Below, piece by piece: positions 8,353-16,864 of a stretch of DNA of 52,629 nucleotides. Below the pieces are notes generated by a model, which was not told where the DNA came from, did not search any database, and was given only the letters and a program-made list of their open reading frames with translations. The stretch is from contig ONLH01000024.1 of the NCBI GenBank assembly GCA_900318645.1, positions 1-52,629 on the forward strand, written 5' to 3'. The DNA is from an uncultured Prevotellaceae bacterium (GTDB lineage: Bacteria > Bacteroidota > Bacteroidia > Bacteroidales > Muribaculaceae). The position numbers and the translations under genes were made by a program. Each line of letters starts with the position of its first letter. Position 1 is the first letter of the stretch.

Positions 8353-9246
8353 ATGGACAAGACGTTGATTGTCATCACGGGCCCTACGGGCGTGGGCAAG
8401 ACGGCTGCAGCCATCCAATTGGCGCAGCAGCTCCACTGTGACATCATCAACGCCGACTCCCGCCAAATCTACCGTGGTATCCCCATCTGCACCGCAGCCC
8501 CAACCCCCGAAGAACTCGCGGCGGTGCCTCATCACTTTGTGGCATTCAAGGACTTGGATGAGAATTATAGCGCAGCACAGTTCGAGAGCGATGTCATGAC
8601 CTTGCTTCCCACGCTGTGGCAACAGGGTGACTATGCTGTACTGTGTGGCGGCTCGATGCTCTATGTGGACGCCGTGTGCCGAGGCATTGACCAGTTACCA
8701 GACATTTCGCCCGAGGTGCGCTCGGCAGTCAAGGAGAAACTGGCCAACGAGGGACTGGAGAGCCTCATGAAGGAATTGGAGCAGTTAGATCCGCAGTATG
8801 CCGCGACAATTGACCCCAAGAACACCAGCCGCGTGTGCCACGGTGTGGAAATCTGCCGCCAGGCGGGTGTACCCTACTCCACCCTGCGCACCGGCACCAC
8901 CAAGCAGCGTGGTTTCCGCATCATCAAGTTGGCGCTCAATATTGAGCGCGAGCAACTGTTTGCCCGCATCAACCAGCGCGTGGACCGCATGGTTGAGATG
9001 GGACTGGAGCAGGAGGCCCGCTCGGTCTATCACCTGCGTCACCTCAACTCGTTGAATACCGTAGGCATGAAGGAGATGTTCGCCATCTTTGACGGCACGA
9101 TGGACCGCCACACGGCCATCGAACGGATGAAGAAAAACACCCGCGTGTATGCCAAGAAACAACTCACCTGGTACCGCCGTGACCCCGACATCACCTGGGT
9201 CACCCCCGACGCCGCCGTCACCACAGCCCTTCACATGCTAAAATGA
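8353..9246 (+). CDS. miaA: tRNA dimethylallyltransferase
   Basis: A 297-residue protein of normal MiaA length. It has the P-loop GPTGVGKT (10-17), INADSRQIYRG (substrate-binding Asp/Ser), the CGGSMLYVDAV motif (catalytic region), DPKNTSRVCHGVEI (in place of the usual R..RALE) and the C-terminal KK.TR.YAKKQLTW.RRD motif. The enzyme adds dimethylallyl to A37 of tRNAs that read UNN codons. The usual VGYKE motif reads VGMKEM here. It is last in the plus-strand run; a palindromic element follows two bases after the stop and separates it from the convergent C10 peptidase gene. Confidence 0.95.
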   Translation: MDKTLIVITGPTGVGKTAAAIQLAQQLHCDIINADSRQIYRGIPICTAAPTPEELAAVPHHFVAFKDLDENYSAAQFESDVMTLLPTLWQQGDYAVLCGGSMLYVDAVCRGIDQLPDISPEVRSAVKEKLANEGLESLMKELEQLDPQYAATIDPKNTSRVCHGVEICRQAGVPYSTLRTGTTKQRGFRIIKLALNIEREQLFARINQRVDRMVEMGLEQEARSVYHLRHLNSLNTVGMKEMFAIFDGTMDRHTAIERMKKNTRVYAKKQLTWYRRDPDITWVTPDAAVTTALHMLK

Positions 9247-9248
9247 CT

Positions 9249-9278
9249 AGTAGAGACACAAAATTTTGCGTCTCTACT
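9249..9278. repeat. 30-bp dispersed palindrome, copy 1 (possible bidirectional terminator)
   Basis: AGTAGAGAC and GTCTCTACT arms (9 bp each) enclose CAAAATTTTG, itself palindromic; only one position pair (9258/9269) mismatches. It lies between convergent genes. Related copies are at 24011-24041 and 24068-24094. Confidence 0.8.
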
Positions 9279-9320
9279 GGCATCATGGGTGCTCATTCAC
9301 CTATGCTCAAATTTTACACT

Positions 9321-11885
9321 TTAGTTCAAAATTATATCGATGAGGGCATTGATGTCGGCGATGTTGATTTCGCCGTCACCGTTTACATCGGCTGCTGGCA
9401 GCAAAGCAGACGATAGGATGGTGTCGATGACAGTGTTGACATCGGCAATATTCACCTCACCGTCAACGTTCACATCACCAACGGCAGACTCGATATAATA
9501 CAGGGTAAAGTCATCGATATAGGTCGCTGCCGAACCCACAATCATAGCCACACGGAAGTTGACTGGCTGGGCAGGAAGTTGATCTAGCGGCCAGTAGGCG
9601 CTCACTTGCCTTCTTGCCGGTGCATCGACGCCATCAAGACCATCAATAGTATTGAGCCTCTGCCAAGTAGAGCCACCGTCAATTGAATAGTCCAACGTAT
9701 ATTTAGCCGCACTCGCTGATTGGTTAAAGATTATCGCCTCGGCCATTAAGAAGTTGTGATGTAAGGGCTGGGTACTATAGAAAGTGCTGCCTTTCTTCAT
9801 CATGATGGCATTGGTGCCATTGCAGCGGCCCTCTCCTGGGGCACGAACACCGCATTTGCTAAAGGTCCACGTGGTAAACTGTCCCGCGACGTTCTTGTCA
9901 CTGGTACTGTTGTTGGCGGTCATGGCCTCAAAGTCCTCATACAGTTCAGGGCAGTCAGGCAAGACATAAACAGGGACAATGACTTCGCCAGTATGATAGT
10001 ACCAGTCAACCATATCCGTCAAGTGGTTGCCGCCCTCGTCGTTCAAAGCCAATTCATAGCGTCCCCATTCAGATGGAGCAGTGAGCTGCATCACATAATT
10101 TTTTGCCTGTAGGGCAGGCACCATCACCTCCCACATCGGGCTGAAGGCGACCTCGACGCCATCCTTCATCAATGACAAATAGACATTACCTATAGGTCCA
10201 TTGAAATAAGCATCCTGTGGCAAATAATCTACCTTGTAAGAGACACTCACGCCGACGTTGAAACTGTTATTAACCTTAATGCCTCCCGGAATTGTGAACG
10301 CCTCCACACCATAGGTATTATGCAGGAAACAATCCTTCACATACGCCGAATCACCCAGTACAATGACCTTAACAAAGGACTCCTTGCCGCCATAATCCCG
10401 CATCCGATAATCATAATTCTCCCCACCATCAAGAGAAGCCGACAATTTGAGGTAGTACTCGCCCTCCTCAAGCGACTGTGGCAAGTCAATGAATAATTCC
10501 TCGTTTAACCATGGTTGACGAAGTTCCATAAACTTCTTCACAAAGAACACTTCGCTACTACACTCCGCCCCATTCTTGTCATACAAACTGAATTTCATCG
10601 GAAGCAGTCCATAGTGAAGAGTTCCAACATTCCATTCTTCAGTACCGACTGTGTCCAACTTTATGGTACCTTCTGCTACACATTCCATCGGTATGATGAC
10701 ACGAGAGCCCAACGAGACAGAAGATTCAGTAACATAGAATTGGCCATGGAGGTTCAAGAAATCATCAATGGCATCGGCCTGCGTCTCGGGAAGCAGACCG
10801 AAAAGGCCGCGCTGATTATACTTGAAATTATAACTGGCAGGGGCCAGAAAAGAAACAAGGAAATAGCCATCATAGCGACCGCCCCAACCCCAATTGACAT
10901 GAAAATAGCCGTCGGTATCAAAGCCATCGAGCACAAAAGCATGTCCGGAAGTGTTGGTATTCCCGACATACATGACCGGGCGGTTCAGGCTGAGTTCATC
11001 AACCAGTAATTGGTCCCACTCAGCTGCACTGCAGTAGTCACGGTTAAGCCAATAGCACTTGTCACCGTAACCGAAATAACGGATCAAAGCCGAAGTAGCG
11101 TCATACTCCCACGCGCCGCTGCTGCTACCGTACTGCATATCCATTGAGATGCCCACATCAGACATCAACCTCGCAACAGCGTCACAAGACTCGGAGCTAC
11201 TGTTCTCATCATAGTCATCAAGCATCAGGTCCCAACGATAGACCGACTGACTGAAGTCGGCACTGAGTTCGGTCGTTGTCACACCAGCCACATCCCAAAC
11301 ATAGGAGTGGCTCCCCCTGCCGACAGGAGGCCACTGATAATAGTTCATGATCTGGGCAGTGGCGGTGGCCACACATCCCGTTACAGCACGTTCGGTCGTT
11401 CCATCTGATAGCGTATAGGTGGGACAGTAGTTGTTGTAGGGTGCCTCCTGATTCCATCGGGTCGTCAAGAGAGGGCCAACTGCTACCTCCCGCTTGGCAG
11501 GGCAATGGGCGGTCACATTACCATGAGATAGCAGGAAGGCTATCTGCCTGTTCATCTCATCCAACCAATATTGCACCGAAGGGGGCAGCGAGTTCACCGA
11601 AAAATCGCCCTCTTCACCATAGCCCAATACCGGCGGCAGGCGGTCATCACCAGCCACGATGACGAAACCGCCAGCAATGCCACGGTCAAAAACATAAAAG
11701 CGCTCGTGCTCGGCAGTATAGGCAAGCCGCGTTGCCGACGGGCTTGAAGGTGCCGTGAAGCGTGACGCCTTAGCACTAAAGAACTCGTCGGCGACATGAC
11801 GGGCTGACGCCTCACCGACGTGGGCAGCCTGCAGGCTGCCAGCCATCGACATAGCGATGACAAGAAAAGACATGAATCGTTTCAT
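9321..11885 (-). CDS. Secreted C10 (streptopain-like) cysteine peptidase with dockerin-like C-terminus
   Basis: An 854-residue exported protein. Residues 1-20 form a signal peptide; about 25-130 resemble the Spi/C10 propeptide (YVFDRG..GGFVIVAGDDRLPPVLGYG). The peptidase domain (about 135-375) shows the catalytic Cys171 in GCVATATAQIMNYYQWP and His315 in SGHAFVLDGFD, followed by HVNWGWGG. A long beta-rich region (about 380-800) resembles carbohydrate- or adhesion-type modules. Residues about 800-854 hold two dockerin-like Ca-binding repeats (DVNVDGEVNIADVN and DVNGDGEINIADIN). C10 members include streptopain and the Bacteroides fragilis fragipains. It is closely similar along its whole length to the C10 gene at 14224-16791. 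Confidence 0.92.
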   Translation of the reverse strand: MKRFMSFLVIAMSMAGSLQAAHVGEASARHVADEFFSAKASRFTAPSSPSATRLAYTAEHERFYVFDRGIAGGFVIVAGDDRLPPVLGYGEEGDFSVNSLPPSVQYWLDEMNRQIAFLLSHGNVTAHCPAKREVAVGPLLTTRWNQEAPYNNYCPTYTLSDGTTERAVTGCVATATAQIMNYYQWPPVGRGSHSYVWDVAGVTTTELSADFSQSVYRWDLMLDDYDENSSSESCDAVARLMSDVGISMDMQYGSSSGAWEYDATSALIRYFGYGDKCYWLNRDYCSAAEWDQLLVDELSLNRPVMYVGNTNTSGHAFVLDGFDTDGYFHVNWGWGGRYDGYFLVSFLAPASYNFKYNQRGLFGLLPETQADAIDDFLNLHGQFYVTESSVSLGSRVIIPMECVAEGTIKLDTVGTEEWNVGTLHYGLLPMKFSLYDKNGAECSSEVFFVKKFMELRQPWLNEELFIDLPQSLEEGEYYLKLSASLDGGENYDYRMRDYGGKESFVKVIVLGDSAYVKDCFLHNTYGVEAFTIPGGIKVNNSFNVGVSVSYKVDYLPQDAYFNGPIGNVYLSLMKDGVEVAFSPMWEVMVPALQAKNYVMQLTAPSEWGRYELALNDEGGNHLTDMVDWYYHTGEVIVPVYVLPDCPELYEDFEAMTANNSTSDKNVAGQFTTWTFSKCGVRAPGEGRCNGTNAIMMKKGSTFYSTQPLHHNFLMAEAIIFNQSASAAKYTLDYSIDGGSTWQRLNTIDGLDGVDAPARRQVSAYWPLDQLPAQPVNFRVAMIVGSAATYIDDFTLYYIESAVGDVNVDGEVNIADVNTVIDTILSSALLPAADVNGDGEINIADINALIDIILN

Positions 11886-11931
11886 TTTGTTTAAATTTTA
11901 AATAATTAGGTAACTATATCGTAAAACTTTG

Positions 11932-11962
11932 CAAATATAATACTTTTTTAAGAATTTGCAAC
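11932..11962 (-). promoter_or_regulatory. Promoter of the first C10 peptidase gene
   Basis: TATATTTG (11932-11939) with GTTG (11959-11962) 19 bp upstream on the minus strand. The start codon is 46 bases downstream of the -7 element. Confidence 0.65.
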
Positions 11963-12006
11963 ACTTTAAAAGCAAAACTATCGCTTTCGGTCAGCGCTGA
12001 GACTGA

Positions 12007-12045
12007 AAATGGCTGTGAACAATGATGAATCATTCACAGCCATTT
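12007..12045 (-). terminator. Hairpin downstream of cutC
   Basis: A 13-bp perfect stem (AAATGGCTGTGAA / TTCACAGCCATTT) with further pairing ATGAT/ATCAT inside, 21 bases after the cutC stop. The following T-run is short (TTTT), so termination strength is uncertain. Confidence 0.7.
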
Positions 12046-12066
12046 GTTATCAAGATGTCCTATTGG

Positions 12067-12819
12067 TCAGTCGAGAAGTTGGGCGATGGTGTCCTTGACA
12101 CGGCGGGCGGTGGTGTAGTCGAGGGCGGCTTCGTTGGCACCTGGGCGACCCATATAGAGGTTAGGATTGACGTATTGCATTGCGCTGAGTTGCTGCTCGC
12201 GAGCCGAGAAATGGAACTCATGCAACCCCGTTGCCTCTTGCAACTGGCAGATGTTCTGCTCGGTCACGCCGCTGCCAGCCATGAGAATAATGCGACCAGC
12301 CGCCTGTCGGTTGAGACGAGCCAAGAGGTCTGCGCCCTGGATGGCTTTGGGTTGCTGTCCCGAGGTGAGAATACGGTCAAAACCAAGTTCAATAACCGTT
12401 TCCAAGGCCTGCTCAGGATCGGCGGCACGGTCAAAGGCCCGATGGCAGGTCACACTCATGCCCTTGCTGCACTCCATCAGATAACGGTTCTTCTCGATGT
12501 CAAAGGAGCCGTCAGCATTCAGGCAACCGAACACCACGCCATCCACGCCCAAGTCGCGGCACACGGCAATGTCGGCTGCCATGCGCTCCACTTCCAGGTC
12601 GGTATAGAGAAAGTCACCACCACGGGGACGGATAATCACGTGCAGGCGCGTTGTGGTCAACACACGCCGTGCCACCTTGATTTCGCCATAACTGGGCGTC
12701 GTTCCACCCTCGGGGATGCCGGCACACAGTTCCACACGGTCGGCTCCCCCCTCTTGTGCCGCAATGCAGGATTCCACCCCATTGGCGCACACTTCTACCA
12801 TAAATTCTTCTCGTCTCAT
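12067..12819 (-). CDS. cutC: CutC family TIM-barrel protein
   Basis: A 250-residue protein with CutC signatures: VEVCANGVES, GADRVELCAGIPEGGTTPS, IIRPRGGDFLY, DGVVFGCLN.DG, TCHRAFD, RILTSGQ, and IILMAGSGV, with a conserved FHFSA near the end. CutC was named for copper handling in E. coli, but the biochemical role is still not settled; the fold is a cytoplasmic TIM barrel. ATG at 12799-12801 (MVEVCAN) matches the usual family start better than the ATG at 12817-12819, so the true protein may be six residues shorter. It lies 34 bases after the MBL-fold gene and may be cotranscribed with it, although base composition differs strongly. Confidence 0.92.
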   Translation of the reverse strand: MRREEFMVEVCANGVESCIAAQEGGADRVELCAGIPEGGTTPSYGEIKVARRVLTTTRLHVIIRPRGGDFLYTDLEVERMAADIAVCRDLGVDGVVFGCLNADGSFDIEKNRYLMECSKGMSVTCHRAFDRAADPEQALETVIELGFDRILTSGQQPKAIQGADLLARLNRQAAGRIILMAGSGVTEQNICQLQEATGLHEFHFSAREQQLSAMQYVNPNLYMGRPGANEAALDYTTARRVKDTIAQLLD

Positions 12820-12853
12820 TATTCAAACGTTGTTAACCAGATTGCTTTCACTT

Positions 12854-14077
12854 TCAATCTTTTGTAGCATGAAATACTTTAATTGTACTCATGTTTTCGT
12901 TAACTATAAATGGCTCACATCCCATTTCCTTAATTCCCATGAGTGTCTCTATATTAGGATGATGATATTTATTCCCTTCACCTACAGAGATAAACCCAAA
13001 TTGGGCAAACTTATATAAATCGTTTAAATGATTATAACTTGAGCCATGATGAGGCACCTGCACCTGTCCTATTATATTCCAAATTGGGTTATAGTATCTC
13101 TTCAACGATTTCATATGTTTTTTAGTTTCAAAATCACCCATATATAGACAGTTGGGATTTAAACAACAATAATAGGGGGGAAGGAACGAGTATCTTTTAT
13201 TATAGATATTTTCCATTGTAGAATTTATAAAACGCAACGTATCGTCAACAGTTACAACGCCTGAAAAGAGGGTCATTGAATAAGAATTGTGATCATTCCC
13301 GAAATAGTCGGTATATACTTTCTTACATTTTCTGATGCCTTTTGCTTTAATGATCGCAGGAAGATTTTCTAAAGTAACTTTTCTTAAACTTAATTGATTT
13401 TTAAAAAAGTCAATGAATGAACCTTTTTGTTCAGGCTTTGGCTTCACAGGCGGATTAAATGGGATATATACCCATCTTCTGTCAAAGTGAACTTTGGCAT
13501 CGGTAGATAACAAATATACTTTAGTGTTTTCTTCGTCAGCTAAATTTAAATCACGATTGTCATCAAACTCTATTTTTGTTGAGTCGCCATCATCATTAGG
13601 AGCCTCATTTAAGTCTGAATTATGATGCTGCACTAAGATAATCCGAGTTCTACTATTGAGATAATAAGAAAAATCTCTATTATAGATATCTCGCATCAAT
13701 TGATTGCCTACTGACTCTGGACTCTTGAAATAATTATATAAAAATGCTTCAAGTTTCTCGTCCTCTTCCAATTCTGGAAGTATCAAGTATTTTACATGAA
13801 ATTGATTTAATAAATAATTTAAACCATTTACATGATCTTCATGCATGTGCGAAATGAAAACAGCATCAATAGTTTTTTCTGATTCAGATTGTTCCTGGTT
13901 ATTATTTGTTGGTTTCTCATCTATTTTGGGAAAATAATTCTCAAGATAATTCTCCATAAATGGTTTACTATTACCACCACAGTCATAAACTACAGTGATT
14001 TCTTGACCACCTTCTTTCAAAGTCTCAGAATAAAAACCTCCTTGCCCAATTGGGTGAATAATCCTTGTTATTTTCAT
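12854..14077 (-). CDS. Metallo-beta-lactamase-fold hydrolase (ComEC/Rec2-like group), AT-rich
   Basis: A 407-residue soluble protein without a signal peptide. The zinc-binding motif SHMHEDHVNG (about residues 76-85) follows VYDCGG, and later metal-ligand-like segments are MGDFE and PHHGSSYNH near the C-terminus, the pattern of MBL hydrolases related to the ComEC C-terminal domain. The middle is Lys-rich and has no recognisable domain. The DNA is visibly much more AT-rich than cutC and the C10 genes on either side and uses A/T-ending codons, which suggests recent acquisition. Relatives appear in varied defence or conflict loci (recollection), but no partner gene is present here. Substrate unknown. 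Confidence 0.82.
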   Translation of the reverse strand: MKITRIIHPIGQGGFYSETLKEGGQEITVVYDCGGNSKPFMENYLENYFPKIDEKPTNNNQEQSESEKTIDAVFISHMHEDHVNGLNYLLNQFHVKYLILPELEEDEKLEAFLYNYFKSPESVGNQLMRDIYNRDFSYYLNSRTRIILVQHHNSDLNEAPNDDGDSTKIEFDDNRDLNLADEENTKVYLLSTDAKVHFDRRWVYIPFNPPVKPKPEQKGSFIDFFKNQLSLRKVTLENLPAIIKAKGIRKCKKVYTDYFGNDHNSYSMTLFSGVVTVDDTLRFINSTMENIYNKRYSFLPPYYCCLNPNCLYMGDFETKKHMKSLKRYYNPIWNIIGQVQVPHHGSSYNHLNDLYKFAQFGFISVGEGNKYHHPNIETLMGIKEMGCEPFIVNENMSTIKVFHATKD

Positions 14078-14223
14078 AATACAACAATTAAAAATATATT
14101 ACTTAGTAACCCTGTATCTCAAAGAGAAGCATTTTTCGCAATAGACTTAATAAACGGAAATCACCCTAATTGCTTCACGGATACTTAGGACGACCTCCGT
14201 TTTAATCTTCTGATGAGAGAACA

Positions 14224-16791
14224 TCAAGATAAACCCATGATCATGTCGATGAGGGCATTGATGTCGGCAATGTTGATCTCACCGTCACCGTTCACGTCGG
14301 CAGCAGGCAAAGTGTCAACTGTCAAGATGATGTCGATGACCGTGTTGACATCTGCAACATTGACTTCACCGTCGCAGTTCACATCTCCGATGGCCGATTC
14401 GGTATGATAGAGGGCAAAGTCATCAATATAGGTAGCTGCAGAGCCGGCTGTCATGGCGACACGGAAGATGGCAGGCTGGGCGGCCGTCAGATGAAGCATC
14501 CACATGGCGTTGACTGTGCTCTTCTCGGGCACGTCAATGGCTTCGCGGTCATCAATATCATAGGCCCTCTGCCACGAATTTCCACCATCAAGTGAATACT
14601 CCAGCGTGTACTTGGCTGCACTGGCCGATTGGTTGAAGATATTCGCCTGAGCCATAAAGAAGTTGCCACGAAGGGGCTGATCGTTGCAGAACGAGCTGGC
14701 CTTCTTCATCATGATGGAGTGTTCGCCGTTGCAGCGGCCCTCTCCGGGTGCACGAACGCCGCACTTAGTAAAGTTCCATGTAGTAAACTGGCCCTCGACA
14801 CGTTTAGCGTTTGTGCTGCTGTTGGCTTCCATCGACTCAAAGTCCTCGGCAAGTTGTTTGCAGATTGGCAGAACAAAGACGGGCACCTTGTACTCGGAAC
14901 CGCCACTGTACCAATCTTCCATAAAGAGCAAATCATTGCCGCTCTCGTCTTTCAGAACCAAGTCATAGCGTCCCCATTCGGCGGGGGCAGTGATCTGCAT
15001 CGGATAGTTCTGCACCGTATTGCTGGGAATCATTACCTCACACATTTCGCTGGTAGTCACTTCGCTGCCATCCCGCATCATTGCCAGATAAACATTACCC
15101 ACTGGGCCATCCTCATTATACCAAACATGATAGGTCATGTTGACATCCACATCAATCGTCTCGTTGACCATGATGCCGCCAGGCACGACAAATGAATCCA
15201 CAGTATAGGTGTTAGACAAGAAGCAATCCTTCAGATAGGCCACGCCATTGCTCACCAGCATCTTGACATACAATTCCTTGCCGCTGAAGTCCAGCACTTT
15301 CTGGTCATAGTGCTCACCGCTATCGATGGAATAAGCCAACTTGATTTTATACTCACCATCCTCCAGCGAATTCAACACATCAAGGTACAGAGTTTGTCCT
15401 GAGGACCACCAACGGTCGTCCAGGTATTTCTTGTAATCAAAGTGCAGATTCTGACGTTCCACACCATTCTCGTCAAAGACGCCTAATGACATCGGAATCA
15501 AGGCATAGTACATCTTACGGTTGTCTCGCTGATCGTAACCTGCCGTATCCAACATATTGCCCACAGCAGTGAAGTTATCCATAGTCAGGGTGATTGTGCT
15601 ACCCAACGACACCGAAGGTGTCTTGGGCACCAACTGGCTGCGGACGTACAGGACTTTGTTGACGTCATCATTCTGCGTCTCGGGGACAAGGCCGAGAACT
15701 GCATCCTGTATGTAATTGAAATTATATTTTCCGGGATTAAGCACCCAGAAGAGGAAATAGCCGTCATAGGAACCACCCCAACCCCAATTGACATGATAAT
15801 AGCCATCGGTGTTAAAGCCATCGAACACAAAAGCATGTCCTCCAGCATCCTGACCTGAAAGATCATAGCCACAATAGACGATAGGCCTGCGGGCGCTGAG
15901 TTCATCCGTCAGCATCTGATCCCATTCAGTAGCGCTAAAGTAGTCACGCTCAACTAGATAACAGTTGTCACCATACTTGAAATAACGCTTCATCGCATTC
16001 ATGGCGGCGCGCTCAGAAGCGCCACTACTGCTGCCATAGCCCATATCCATCGAAATGCCCACATCTGACATCAGCTTGGCTACAGCCTCACAGGACTCTG
16101 GACTGCTGCTGGCATCATAGCTGTCAAGCATCAAATCCCAACGGTAGTGTGACTGGCTGAAGTCGGCACTGAGTTCAGTGACGGTCATGTCGTTCACATT
16201 GCAGACGTAGGAATGGCTACCCTGACCGACCGAGGGCCACTGGTGATAATTCATCACCTGAGCAAAGGCGGTTGCCACACATCCTGTCACGGCACGGTTG
16301 GTAATGCCATTACCATCGGTATAGGTCGGACAGAGGTCATTGTACGGAGTAGTCTGATCCCAAATGGTAGTCATGAGGGGACCGACAGCCGCAGCCCGCT
16401 TGACAGGCTGGTAAGCCATCACGTCCTCATGTGACTGCATGAATGCGATTTGCCTATTCATCTCTTTCATCCAGTACTGCACTGATGAAGGCAAAGCGGA
16501 AGTTGAAAAATCTCCCTTATCGCCATAGCCCAACACTTGTGGCAAGCGGTCATCGCCGGCAATAACCACAAAACCTCCGTTACGGCCACGATCATAGACA
16601 TAAAAACGGTCATTCTCGGCAGTATAAGCAAGATGTACCCCTGCAGGAGTAGCAGGTGCCATCATCCGCGATGACTTGGATGAAAAGAAATCGACAGCCA
16701 CTTGGCGGGCTTCAGTCTCGTTGATTGAAGCCGCTTGCAGGCTGTAAAACGTTGCCATCGCAATGGCTAAGATGAATAGTATTCGCTTCAT
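14224..16791 (-). CDS. Secreted C10 (streptopain-like) cysteine peptidase with dockerin-like C-terminus, paralogue
   Basis: An 855-residue paralogue of the 9321-11885 product with the same architecture: signal peptide (1-20), C10 propeptide (FVVIAGDDRLPQVLGYG), catalytic Cys171 in GCVATAFAQVMNYHQWP, His319 in GGHAFVFDGFN, then HVNWGWGG, beta-rich modules, and two dockerin-like repeats at the end (DVNCDGEVNVADVN, DVNGDGEINIADIN). Gene length differs by one codon. The two C10 genes flank cutC and the AT-rich MBL gene, as would result from a tandem duplication followed by insertion between copies, or independent placement. The protein has its own promoter element at 16833. Substrates unknown. 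Confidence 0.92.
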   Translation of the reverse strand: MKRILFILAIAMATFYSLQAASINETEARQVAVDFFSSKSSRMMAPATPAGVHLAYTAENDRFYVYDRGRNGGFVVIAGDDRLPQVLGYGDKGDFSTSALPSSVQYWMKEMNRQIAFMQSHEDVMAYQPVKRAAAVGPLMTTIWDQTTPYNDLCPTYTDGNGITNRAVTGCVATAFAQVMNYHQWPSVGQGSHSYVCNVNDMTVTELSADFSQSHYRWDLMLDSYDASSSPESCEAVAKLMSDVGISMDMGYGSSSGASERAAMNAMKRYFKYGDNCYLVERDYFSATEWDQMLTDELSARRPIVYCGYDLSGQDAGGHAFVFDGFNTDGYYHVNWGWGGSYDGYFLFWVLNPGKYNFNYIQDAVLGLVPETQNDDVNKVLYVRSQLVPKTPSVSLGSTITLTMDNFTAVGNMLDTAGYDQRDNRKMYYALIPMSLGVFDENGVERQNLHFDYKKYLDDRWWSSGQTLYLDVLNSLEDGEYKIKLAYSIDSGEHYDQKVLDFSGKELYVKMLVSNGVAYLKDCFLSNTYTVDSFVVPGGIMVNETIDVDVNMTYHVWYNEDGPVGNVYLAMMRDGSEVTTSEMCEVMIPSNTVQNYPMQITAPAEWGRYDLVLKDESGNDLLFMEDWYSGGSEYKVPVFVLPICKQLAEDFESMEANSSTNAKRVEGQFTTWNFTKCGVRAPGEGRCNGEHSIMMKKASSFCNDQPLRGNFFMAQANIFNQSASAAKYTLEYSLDGGNSWQRAYDIDDREAIDVPEKSTVNAMWMLHLTAAQPAIFRVAMTAGSAATYIDDFALYHTESAIGDVNCDGEVNVADVNTVIDIILTVDTLPAADVNGDGEINIADINALIDMIMGLS

Positions 16792-16832
16792 AATCTGAAT
16801 TCAAATAAATGTCCTAAGGTCAAATAATGGCG

Positions 16833-16840
16833 CAAAGGTA
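16833..16840 (-). promoter_or_regulatory. -7 element of the second C10 peptidase gene
   Basis: TACCTTTG on the minus strand, 42 bases before the start codon; the upstream sequence is a T/A-rich tract with only a weak TTG. Confidence 0.55.
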
Positions 16841-16864
16841 GTAAAAACAATTTAAAAAGCCCTC

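Noticed and set aside
12022-12867. Plus-strand open frame of 281 codons
   Set aside because: Antisense to cutC, which has unmistakable family motifs.
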